37,395 nt of DNA. It comes from Nymphaea colorata (Eukaryota; Streptophyta; Magnoliopsida; Nymphaeales; Nymphaeaceae). A program made the position numbers and the translations under genes. Under the pieces are notes generated by a model that was given only the letters and a program-made list of their open reading frames with translations, was not told the origin of the DNA and did not search any database. Location: the NCBI RefSeq assembly GCF_008831285.2, contig NW_022204576.1, positions 1 to 37,395 of the forward strand, in the 5' to 3' direction. This document shows positions 1-10,310 of the stretch, piece after piece. Position 1 is the first letter of the stretch. Every line of letters begins with the position of its first letter.

Positions 1-51
1 CCCACCCCAACCCCAACCCCAACCCCAACCCCAACCCCAACCCCAACCCCC
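1..51. repeat. Left telomere, (CCCCAA)n
   Basis: Tandem CCCCAA hexamers run to the start of the window. The first bases (CCCA) and the last run (five C) deviate slightly from the perfect unit. C4A2 repeats at a 5' end are the C-rich strand of a Tetrahymena-type ciliate telomere, so the window begins at a real chromosome end. Confidence 0.97.
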
Positions 52-232
52 AGTTTCACTTTTTATTTGAATTTACATATTCAGTCAAATGTCTCACAAA
101 GAATTCATTAGCAAAACCCATACATTTTGTGCCATCCATGCAACTTATATGGCCAGACCCATGATTTGAGCAAATCAACTGCTTACATCGTTTGAATCAC
201 CCCTGAGAATTTTTATTATATAATTGTGCCTT
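52..232. other. Left subtelomere and promoter of the first gene
   Basis: A 181-base AT-rich non-coding stretch lies between the telomere and the first start codon. I see no repeats shared with the right subtelomere and no RNA gene. It presumably holds the whole promoter and 5' UTR of the STIMATE-like gene. Confidence 0.6.
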
Positions 233-1187
233 ATGAGTGAATAGGATTCAAGTAGCAGCAACTCTTGCTCAATGGTGGGCCTCCTGGGCATCTTGATCCA
301 GTTGGGCTTGGGAGTCCTCTCCTTCTCTGTATTAATCATCAAGCGATTGCGTTAGTACCCGCGCAGACCGTGGAAAATATGGCTTTTCGACACTTCGAAG
401 CAGCTGGTCTCGCAGATGATGGCGCACTTCATCAACCTCACCATCTCCATCGCCCTCGCCTCCTCCGATTCTTCCTCCGACGAATGTCTTTGTATTTCAT
501 CACCAACGTCCTCGATAACACCCTCGGAGTGTTTATTTGCCTGGTTTGCCTGATGGGCATCGAGAAGAGTCTCATCTATCGCAAGAAGTTCGAGTACATA
601 TCTGGCAACTACTACACGAAGGAGAGGGTGAAGATCGATGTGGAGATAGAGATGGGCAAAGCTGAAATGAAGGACAGCATTGAGGCTAAGGAGAGCAACG
701 TCAACTAGCTGGATGAAGCCAATGGGGAATCCAGGAGGAATGATGAACTGGTGGAATAGAAGTAACATGACATCGAACAGGATTCACGCGTAAGCACCAT
801 AGACTCACGCCATCCTCAAACAGAGAAACAGCAAGAGAACTATCTTTAAAAATACAAGTAAATTAGCATTAACATAGAATCAACTATAAATCCTGGCTGG
901 TACAGCTGCTGATATGGATGAGTATCGTGATCTTAGGTAAAACAGTCATCTTCGGCTTATAGATCGGTCTCGAGTAGCCTCTAAAATACTTTTCCTTCCT
1001 CATCCTAGGGTGGATAGAAAGCTATCCCATCTTAGAGCTTGTGCTTGTAATAGTGATAGTGCCGGTTATCATGAACGGACTGGCCTTCTGGATCCAGGAC
1101 AACTTCCTCAAGAAGAAGGAACAGGCGGTTCCTGAGGGATAAAATCCGCTCATTGAGGAGGCTCCCCACCAGGTGAACGCCCTTTGA
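233..1187 (+). CDS. STIMATE/TMEM110-like multi-pass membrane protein (one-base frameshift)
   Basis: This family sits in the endoplasmic reticulum; the human member helps STIM1 form ER-plasma membrane junctions for calcium entry. Seen here: start ATG 233; a hydrophobic segment, then the motif RLR-[TAG]-YPRRPWKIW, LFDTSKQ and MAHFINL; then SLYFITNVLD and, near the end, IVPVIMNG and FWIQDNFLKKK. These match the family in order. A 20-nt intron at 858-877 restores the frame. Stop TGA is 1185-1187. The family has Glu where TAG stands in RLR-[TAG]. The frame breaks once: at 485-489 the reading must slip back one base (after the Cys codon TGT at 485-487) to give the conserved ECSLYF. The spliced length is one base short of a multiple of three. 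About 311 residues if corrected. The hydrophilic loop around 630-840 is long. Confidence 0.85.
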
Positions 1188-1216
1188 TATTTATTACTCC
1201 GCCTGCTTAGATTTTT

Positions 1217-2425
1217 ATGATTAAAAATGACCAGCTGACCTTCAAAGAGATTTCTCCCCCCATCCTCAACAAAGTCATCACCATCAAACAGCCATAAACC
1301 GAACTCATCTACGAACATTGGAGACACCTGATGGCTGCGATCGAAGTGGAGACCACCGTTGGCAATGAGACATTTAGAAATGCGTACGTGCTTTACAAGA
1401 GCCAGCATTTCTTGGGATTTATGAATTTCCAAGAGGGATGCATGCTTTACCAGCGAAAATTCAAGATCATACACGGTCAAGTGCAGGAAATCACCTCTCT
1501 GAAGTTCCACCTTATCAATATCAAATACGACGAAGTAAAGAAAAAGGAGCTGCTGGTAGGGATCGGCTTTTTCGATGGGAGTTGCGAAGTCTACAACCTC
1601 ATCGTCACTTAAAAGTCAGTCATGCTAAAGAAGCTCCTTTTCATTTAAAACAACTAAGTACAATAACCAATCACCTCCATCGTATTCAACCGCAAAAATC
1701 TATATCTTTCCAGAGTGCATACAGTAGTGGTGGTAAAGGACCTACTGACTGCTGCAGCCAATACGATTATCCAGGACGAAGTTTCCAAAGGTGAAAAAAG
1801 CAAGGAAAATATCTATAAGTTCATTATCGAAAGAATGCCTATAGAGAATTTAATTGTTGGATCCACCATCAGCATCAGTACAGGTCTCAACAATCTTTAC
1901 GCCTTCAATGAAACCGAAGGAGCAAAAGCAATTGACTTTTAGGCTATGAAGATTAGCGGCTCGATCATTGACTCCCTAGTCGCTGTGAAGGAAACTCTTG
2001 GACAAAACCTAGTCTTAGGGGATACTTCCAACTACCTTAAGATCATCTACCATGGTAAAAACTACGTAGAGAGGTTTACTGGTTTCAAGAACTACTGTGG
2101 AGCCATCGACCACGTGCTTTTTCCCACCCACGAGGAGATCTGGGTGGGCGACTACCACGGCTCCATCACCTACTTCCAGCGCTCCCTGGGGACTGACAGC
2201 AGACCGCCCAATGCGCAAGTGAAGATGGTGGAGTTTGCTGTCAAGTATTCGGTGAAGGTGTGCGATAATGGCATAAAGGAAATGCGAGTCATCGGAAAGC
2301 TCATGTTCGTGCTTGACACAGAGGGAAATATTCACGTGTATGACATCATCAGGAAAGACGCTTTGGAGCACCTAAAAACAGTCTAGCTGGAATCAGTCGA
2401 AGAGCTTTCCTCCAGCCAATCCTGA
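1217..2425 (+). CDS. Unidentified protein, beta-propeller-like
   Basis: A single 402-codon frame runs from ATG 1217 to TGA 2423-2425 with five internal TAA/TAG codons. It starts only 29 bases after the previous stop. I do not recognise the family. Repeated short beta-rich segments ending in phrases such as LLVGIGFFDGSCEVYNL, EIWVGDYHGSITYF and LMFVLDTEGNIHVYD resemble WD40 or related propeller blades, about 60-100 residues apart. No signal peptide or membrane segment is visible. The last dozen residues are Ser/Glu-rich. A 6-bp hairpin overlaps the stop codon (2424-2441). The role is unknown; a scaffold in a protein complex would fit the fold. Confidence 0.75.
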
Positions 2426-2553
2426 TAGTCTTTCCACTATCCTAAAATAAATCAAATCCACATCTTCGCGTCCATCTTGAATGGTCTTCACATTTGATAT
2501 CACTATAGATGGGATTTTGTTTTGCAATCGTAACTTCCCAATATAATCAAATA

Positions 2554-5500
2554 ATGCGTTCATTGGGGAATACTTCATCGTTCTGCGAAAGGGATGAAGT
2601 GCACGAAGTACAGCAGTGATTACCGCAGCTCAGCCAGCAACTCACCAAACAGCCCTTTAATATCCTCGCCAACAAACGCCTCAAGAAGGCCAAACCCATC
2701 CTCACCGAAGCGAGAGACACCCTTAATCCCTTTCGCCCAAAGTAGCCCAATAACAGCCAAGAAACGCCTCCCTTCTTAGAACAGACAGGCACACCGCAGG
2801 AGAATAACCTCTCCAAAGTGTCTGATCTGCTGCAGGCAGCAAGAAACACCACCAATGTGCGCTTCAGCACATTCCAGACCCATTTCTCCCACTCCAAGGA
2901 CCGCAGCATCAGCCAAAAACTCAAGATGAACCAAACTGTATCGGTAAAGGCCAAATCCAGAGAGTCAGTCGGTGTTTCTGATACAAAGAAAAGCTAATCT
3001 TCTTTTGAGTTAAAGCAGGGCGGAGAAGAAGCAAGGAAGAACAAGATTGAAACGGTGAAGGCCATAGAGAGGGAATTCAACAAGGGGAAGCTGAAGGAGA
3101 AGCACCTGATGAGCTGGCTAAATCAGATACTCCTCGAATACTGTTTCTAGAACCAGCTGTAGAAGGGACAGCTAAGAGCCCTCTAACGCTTCGGTTTGGA
3201 CCAAAACTCTCTCCTTTCTCGTGGCATGACTATCCAATAAAGCAGCAGACTGTACAAGATGTTATTCGTCTATAGCATGGGCTTCAATAATTTGCTCAAG
3301 TAGCTGGGCTGCACTCGAAGCACGCTCAAATCTATCTGGAAAGCCTACGCAGTGCTGCTGGAATATTGCAGCTAGGGCAATTTCGAGACCATAATGGGCG
3401 AGCTTGAACGCGATACCATGAAGAACGAACAGAGGCTTATCAAGGAAATATAGAATAGACAGATGCAGATCGACAATAACGAGGAAATAATGGAGGAACG
3501 ATTGCATAAGTATAGTAAGGAGAATAAGGACTTGACCATGCGAGTGAAGGCGCTATAGGAGAAGAATTAAGTACTATAGAAGGAGTTTCGGTAGATGGAG
3601 ATGGCATACAACATGGAAGTCTCTCTTCGTCTCGCTTACCAGTACAAGATCAATGAAATTTACTCCGTTCATTAAAAGCTCAACATCCTCCACCTAAACC
3701 TCTTCAAAGAACTGCAGGAAAAAACAGTCGAGAATAAAAAGATGACCAAGGAGTGCTGGGAAGCCAAGCAGATAGCAGGAGAACTCAAAGCAGATAAAGA
3801 ACAGATATCAGGGCACCTATTAGACCTCAAAAACGCAATAGTCCTTCATTAAAATTTGATATAAGGCCTCCGCTTGAACGAACAGCAACTGACAGAAAAG
3901 CTATTTGCGGAAGCTAGCACGAAGAGGGAGGAGATAATGGAGCTGAAGTAAAAGGAAAAGCGTATCAGCCACCTGGAAAGAGAGCTGAACAGCAGCAACC
4001 TGATGGTCAACATCATGAAATCAGCCGCAGACTCACACCTCTAGGAGTATCGTAGACTCATGCTTTAAAACTCAGACATGCGGCTGCTTAACCAGAGCCA
4101 ACTATAAAAAATAGCAGAATTGCTGTCGGACATCAAATACCTTAACTCCAAGGAAACCACCCTCAAGAGTGAGCTTTAATATTCTATTAACAAGATCAAG
4201 GAACTATAGGGGCGGTTGAGTGCGCAAGAGGCCATTTCTGATGACCTTTCTCGTCAATTATAGAAAAAGTAAGTGTAATTACGCACAAAGTGTGTGGAAT
4301 TCGAGTCACAGAAACGACTTGCCTAATCGATTGATCGGAATATGAAGGAAATAAAGCTGCTGTATGACCGTCTCGAAGAGGAGAATAACTTCAACAAAAA
4401 GTACTCAGCTTAAATAGGTGCAAAGTTCGAACAAGCCCACCAGAAGGTGATGACATTAGAACTATAAGTAAAAGCGGCAAAGGAGCAAAAGTTTGAGGTG
4501 GAGCTTGACCTGAGTCGCAAAATAGGCGAAGTTATCACTCTCAGGAAGAAATATGAAGCAGACGCCTAGCAGCAAAACAAGCAATACTAGAAATTGCACA
4601 AGATTTGGTCTGGACAAGACAGCGATAAAAATTCCCTCATCGAGTAGCTGGCAGCTGCAAGGAATTAGCTGGAGACTGCCAACATCCGCATCATTTTCCT
4701 CTCTGAAAGGTTTACAGATATAAACTTCTAGAAGACTAAGATCTAGGCAATTTATAAGGACAACTTGGTCCTGCACGAAAAGGAGAAGGAGGCACAGAAG
4801 GCACTAATGATTCAGATGTCCAAATTGACTGAGTAGATTGAAGCAGCACACCGCCAGCTCGACATCTCCCACAAGACTTATAAGCAACAACTGGAAAAAC
4901 TGAGCAAGTAGAAGGCACTCGTGGAGAAGACTTTGCGATTGAAGGAAGCTGCTCTGAAGAAAAAGGAAGGCTTCGTGCACCCTATGCTGCTTGAAGACGC
5001 GCTCTAAACTCTCAAGAGAGAAATTTAGAATCACTACTCCACTCGCATATCCTTGGAGAATGAAGTGGAGAAGGAGTATGAAAAGAACAAATCACTGGCC
5101 TTGTAGCTGCAGAAGAAGGAAGCAGATTTCCGAGTGCATGTAAAGGAGCTCTAGAAGCGTGCGGAGAAGATGAAGAGCGAAATAGAGGGGGAAAGGGAAT
5201 ACTTCCAGGGCAAGAGTGAGCAGCTTAACGCCCTCATCTACAACCTGGAAACACAGCTGACATTTAAGTCCATGGAGGTCGAACGTAAGGAGGAGAATTC
5301 CAGCGAAGCCAAGTTTATGGAACTCATGAAGAGCAAAAACACGCAAATACAGGAGCTACTAGGAGAGCTATAGCGCATAGAGGACTCCTACCAGAAGAAG
5401 TGCGACCATTATGAGAAGGAAATCGAGCACATCCATCATTAAAAGGAAGAAGCCATCGTGCATCTGAAGCAGTCCAAAAAGGAACTATAGGTCAAAGTTA

Positions 5501-5697
5501 TAGAAATAGAGAAGACCTACCAGCACAAACTACAATAAAAAGAAAAGGAAAAGGAGGAAATCGTACAAAAAATGCTTGAACAGCGTGCCATCGTCGAAGA
5601 ACCATAGCAAGAAGAGGAGCGCAACGTAAGGCCATAGAACAAGAGGCAAGACTTCATAAACAGGCTGAAATTCGCAAACGCCTACTATCACAAGTGA
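2554..5697 (+). CDS. Long coiled-coil protein
   Basis: Start ATG 2554, stop TGA 5695-5697, about 1040 residues. A short intron near the 5' end skips an in-frame TGA at 2617-2619. Either GT-AG pair 2608-2628 (21 nt) or the 18-nt pair 2616-2633 keeps the frame. The first ~190 residues are polar and low-complexity. A more globular stretch follows around 3110-3400 with SSRLYKMLFVYSMGFNNLL. From about 3420 to 5600 the protein is almost continuous heptad-rich coiled coil (for example MRVKALEEKNEVLEKEF, reading TAA/TAG as Glu). The C-terminus is basic. It has dozens of in-frame TAA/TAG codons, more than most neighbours, because coiled coils are Glu-rich. The family is not recognised; basal-body, axonemal or cortical cytoskeleton roles are possible but not shown. 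It converges on the TTLL gene with 39 bases between stops. Confidence 0.85.
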
Positions 5698-5736
5698 TTT
5701 TTAGCATTTGAATAAAGTTATTATTGAAAATTATTG

Positions 5737-8137
5737 TCATTGTCCCTTCGGTTCTTCCCAGTTCTCCATGCCGTCGTTTTAGAACTCAGAGTCATCCTCT
5801 TAGATGTTGCCTAGATCTGCTCCCATGCGTTCCCTCCCCTCAAACAACCTCTTCAACTGTTCTTCCTAGATTAGTTCATCAAAGATTAGGTGGAATTTGT
5901 TGTCTTCTATTGGATTGTCGCAGTAAAGAGGAGTCTTTTTGCTGGCGGTTACTCCCTCAGGAGGGGAAAGAGCGGATCAATGGTTATTCTACTTCAAATA
6001 CAGCTTACTTGAGGGTGTTTTCGATGAGTGGAGGTATGATGGTTTAGAGAAGAGGGCAGCTTAGCTCCAAGCATGGATTCGTGTTCACTTCGATCAGAAA
6101 AGGACGATATTGGTCGTCTATCATAAAATCAAGGCCTAAAAGCTCGAAGTTGTGATGTTTTCTTGTACGGTCCAGCAGGTGATAGGTGGCTTTGATCGAA
6201 TCTAAAGCGATTTCGCGCATTCTTGGCAATATTTCCTCCATGAAGCTAACAGTCCTTCCCTTATCATCCTTTCGGGATATTTTATGTATGTACTTTTCTA
6301 GATCTTCGTACGATAGCTTATTTCCACTCTCGTATTTACCGTAATTGTCTCCGTTTTTCTGAATGGCATCGTTGGTGAGATGCACAAACAGATCCTTCGC
6401 ATTTCTCAATGAATAAAGAGATGAAGAAGTGCGAACATATCCTTCAGAGTACCAGTAGCCACGCATACTGCCTGCAAAGCAAGTCACAAGCATGTAATGG
6501 CGTAAATCGAACTTCCTTCCATTGAAGAGAAGTGGCTTTTCAATGTACTTTTGCAGAATAAATGTGCGTAGAGTCCCATCTTTATTCCTTTCCTTACTCT
6601 TGAGGCGGAGGAGGACATCATCGAGTGTAAAGCATACGCTAATGCCGTTTCCCCTGTTGGTGCTTTCTCCAGGCTTCATGATCCAAATGTTGCGCAGCTC
6701 CTTATCCATTTTCTTCTGCTCCTGAAGCTTTTGGTAGGCAGAAAGAAACTCGGAGTAGTTGGGGTCTTCAGTGCCCCTAGTGAGGTGGAAGGTAAGAGGG
6801 ACAGCTTCGAAAACGGCCTTATTGATGTGGTCGTAGTAGCGCTTGAGGTTGTAGAAGAGGGCCTTTTTGTTGCCAATGTAGTAGTTCTCTACCAGGTGAT
6901 TTTGCACATGGAGGGTCATCGGATTATCTATCTTGAAGAGACGTTTCTTGTTTAGGAGGCCTACTCGCTTCATGTAAGTGGAGGAGCAGATTCTTTCCTC
7001 AGTCTTGATGTTCTTCTTGTAGTGGAGGCGCCAGTTACGCAAGTCAATAGGATTGAACAGCCGAGAGTAGGCCTACTATCCATTAATTGAATCTGCCTTC
7101 TCTTCTTTCTGCTTTAATTCCCCCTCGCTGTAGATGTCCTTTAGGGAAAAATCGACTTTTCGGTAAGGCTGTGTTTCAAAGAAGCTGTTCACTTTGAGCT
7201 GCGTCCACACAAAGTTCGCCTCGGATGGGTCATCGACGATGCTCCACCAGCTGCGGTGCCTTAGGATCCCCTTAACCATTATGCTGTTGTTCCCCTTTCC
7301 GATGTAGGCCTTATAGGAGCACCCCGCATCTGAGGGCGTGATGGCGAATATCCCGTTGGAATAGTTGACTTTCCAGAGGAAATCGCGGAAGACTTCGATC
7401 CTGGCTTGGTTATTGAACTACTACTGTCAGGCGAGTCGGTCTTGTCGGCCATGCTGAAGACGAAGTGGTCCTTCTTGAAGTTGGGTCTGCGCAGAAAGTC
7501 CACTAGTTCGATGGAATTGGCGTGCATACCCAGTTCTGCTCCCTGGTGCGACTTCACCCTGAAGCTGCCAGTGGTGATGCGCATACGCGTGGAGGCAGTG
7601 GTGGACGCCCTGGTGGCAAAACCACCCTCAAAGCAGGTGCTGCTACTGCGAACGTTGTTGCCTTGCACTTCAAGTCCGCAGTTAATTTCATCCATCAGCT
7701 TCTTTGAAGACCGCCTGTTGCAGATTTCACTCTCCAGCTTGCGCACCTCGCAGGAGGCTACTCGGAGTGTGGCTAGGTTGAAGTTGCTGGTGAGGGGACG
7801 GACGTTGTGGACATACATTTCCCTGCTGGCGTTGCGGCGGCGAGAAAGGTCCACCTTACTGGGTGACATCATCTTGTGCGTGAAGTTGCTGCTTATCTAT
7901 ATGTTTACTCTTGGGGGATTTCGGTAAATTTGAAGGTAACAATAGTGGTGTTGCAGTGTGGCTTCGTTATGTAACTGTTACGTTTTTGGCGGTGATCACC
8001 TGACCGATCTCACGCGTCTCGCCCTACAGGATGTACTTGTCGGGGTGGCTGTTTCGGCAGCTGAAGTTCCTCCGCTTGGGGAAACGCTTAAATATCTGCT
8101 GAGGCGTTTTCGCCTGCTGCTATCGGCTCATGTACAT
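5737..8137 (-). CDS. Tubulin tyrosine ligase-like (TTLL) glutamylase or glycylase
   Basis: TTLL enzymes ligate Glu or Gly chains to tubulin tails on cilia and cortical microtubules, using an ATP-grasp fold. Start ATG 8137-8135 follows an AT-rich leader. Four 20-nt introns (7962-7981, 7889-7908, 7405-7424, 5989-6008) join five exons. Motifs in order: KAYIGKGNNS and HRSWW (residues ~255-280), WIMKPG (~465), EKPLLFNGRKFDLRHYML, LLGLDFMID, and FLIEVNTNPCLELSCPLL (~665), followed by KITIDPLFP. The N-terminal ~220 residues are polar and not part of the catalytic domain. Near the 3' end the frame needs one more base: the G-run at 5963-5966 appears one G short, after which an acidic tail runs to TGA 5739-5737. 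About 773 residues if corrected. Glutamylase versus glycylase cannot be decided here. Confidence 0.92.
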
Positions 8138-8391
8138 TATAATAATAAGCAGGCAAGAACAATACCTGAAAGAATCCAGATCCTCGCCAAACAGAAGCAA
8201 GAGGAAGCAGATAAGCAGTATATACATATACGAGAGTTTGAACGTATGATGTGGAAGGCGAAATAATGAAAATATGAGCAAATGCTCAGTTTCATGGATC
8301 AGACCGAGGGCATAGTGGGAATGGATGCTTGCATGATGAAAAACGTAAAAGAAAAGGGAGATTTCCTGATTCAGAGGCATAATAATAACAA
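8138..8391. promoter_or_regulatory. Divergent intergenic region, TTLL / PP4R1-like
   Basis: A 254-base gap lies between two outward-facing start codons. Both starts follow runs of TAA/TTA-type sequence (ATTATTATA before TTLL; CATAATAATAACAA before 8392). Short open stretches exist in the middle but contain TGA and have no recognisable homology. An extra short 5' exon for the PP4R1-like gene cannot be excluded. Confidence 0.5.
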
Positions 8392-10253
8392 ATGTAATCA
8401 CACCCACCGACGAATGAACATTAAAACCAATTCACCTTCCTCCAGGAGAACCGCTATGAGGTGGAAGAAAACGCCATATTCATAGACTACTCTCCTGAAG
8501 CCCTCCTAAATAGCATAAACAATTTTAAGGATCTCAACATTTATCAACGCACTGCTCTTGCCAAAAACATACCATCACTAAGGGAAGCGCTCCTCGCTAA
8601 TCCCGAGGCCTTCGCCAGCTTCCTCTCTCACCTAGTATCTATGCTGCTATTACAAGGCGCATGACTGCGAGGCGAATCAGGCTGAACTCGTGGAATATCT
8701 ACGAAAAGAGATCGAAAGGGGAGAGGTGAAGGAGGAAGAGCACAAAGGGCTAGTGGAAGCATTGCTGGTGGTCGTGTAGTTTGCGCATTTGGAAGTAAAA
8801 TAGGCAATATGTAGATGAAAGAGCACGGATGTGGACTAATCGTATCGTTGCTTCACTCAATGCCAACTGAATCGAGAAAGCCAATCACTTAGTTTGCCCA
8901 TAAGCTGCTTAGTAGCGAATAAGACGACCTAAAGATAGCAGGGATCCAGCTTACTGCAAAAATGGCTGTTTTTCTGACCAAAGAGTAAGCAGAGCACTGC
9001 TTCAAGGATGTCCTGAAGCCGCTCTACGAAGCAGCTACTCAGAGGGTGAGGAAGGAGATCATCGCCAGCTGCCCCATTATCGGCAGACACGTCTCTGAGC
9101 AGTTCCTCAGCCACCACATCATCAAGCATTTTATAGCTGAGCACTGCAGGGAACCTATGATGGGCGTCCGCAAGAGCTGTGCAGAGGCCATTCCCCACCT
9201 CATCGAACTCACCACCTCGGAAAAAAACACATTAGCTTCTCTCCTGCTTAACCTCACCAAGGACGGTCATAAGGTGGCTAGGTTGACTGCATGTAAAGCA
9301 GTTCCCGAATTCCTGGGAAAATATCATGGAACATAGCTTCCATAGCACTTGTTTTAATTCTACTTGAACCTGCCCGATCACTAAATAAACAAGATCGTAA
9401 ACAGGTAGAACTAAATTCTGCATCCAGTTGCCTTCTACTTTACAGCTGTGCTGCAGCAGATGGGAGCAAGCGGGTGGCAACGCATGAGCCACCTCTTCAA
9501 CAGGCTCCTATTCCTCAAACACGATGTATACATCCCTTTACAAAGGAAGTGACTCTACCCCTCGCCTCCAGTCTACACGAGATCGCCAGGATCATCGGTC
9601 CCGAGCTTTCAAGGGAGTTCCTATTCCCTGCCTTCAACAATATCTTCAGGCAGCACTCCGACGAGCTCAAGCTGGTGGCACTAGGCCACTTCTCGCAGTT
9701 TGTGTCCATCTTTAGCAGCGGCATGCGTGAGAACCTCATCGACGTCTTCATGGTGCTGCAGAAGAACCCGCGCAAGTGGCGTATCCGTTACGAGGTGGCG
9801 CGCCAGCTCTCCACCATCGCCCAGAACTACGAGGCTGAGACGCTCTTCCGCTTCATCCTGCCCATCTCGCTGAAACTGGCCAACGATCCCGTCAGCTTCA
9901 TCCGCGAGGAGACAGCTAGGCACATGCACGAAGTCATCGCCGGCATGAGCAAGGACCCCGCCTATGAAAACATCGCTGAAGAGTCCCTAAAAGGCTTCGG
10001 ACTCAGCACACAGTACGAACAGCGGGAGACCTTTGCTCGCATGGTGGGAACATTGCACTTACTCCACGACTTCAGGGAAAAATACTATAACATCGTGCTG
10101 GAATTAGCTTCAGACCCAATCGTAATGGTGAGGATGGCTCTCGCTATTTCAGTGAAATAGATTCTTAGGGATTTCCCCAAGAAGAGGGAAGGATTGAACG
10201 CAGTTATCGCCGCTTTAAGTGAGAACGAGGATGTGAGAGACATTTTGGATTGA
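8392..10253 (+). CDS. HEAT-repeat phosphatase regulatory subunit, PP4R1-like
   Basis: PP4R1-type HEAT scaffolds bind protein phosphatase 4 (or PP2A) catalytic subunits. Start ATG 8392, stop TGA 10251-10253, 599 residues after removing introns 8635-8656 (22 nt), 8795-8814 (20 nt) and 9526-9545 (20 nt). The total is an exact multiple of three. From about residue 120 on it is helical repeat: KPLYEAATQRVRKEIIASCPIIG, VRKSCAEAIPHLIEL, KVARLTACKAVPEFL, then NPRKWRIRYEVARQLSTIA and ILPISLKLANDPVSFIREE. The last two resemble the C-terminal half of PP4R1 as I recall it, including the non-repeat linker before it (LF-[TAA]-FYLNL against LLEHYLSM). PP2A subunit A is the main alternative. It is shorter than human PP4R1. 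Confidence 0.75.
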
Positions 10254-10310
10254 TTTATGTCTTACTTAATCATAAAAATCATGAAGTAAGTATAAATATA
10301 ATAAATGATA

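Noticed and set aside
5950-5962. An 11-nt GT-AG intron explaining the TTLL frame change
   Set aside because: GTAACCGCCAG (on the minus strand) would restore the frame, but 11 nt is shorter than any intron seen here; a missing base in the G-run also restores the family FPPP motif.
7958-8266. Plus-strand frame of 102 codons
   Set aside because: Its first half is antisense to TTLL exon 1, which reads well and splices with two 20-nt introns. The remainder ends at a TGA and shows no homology.
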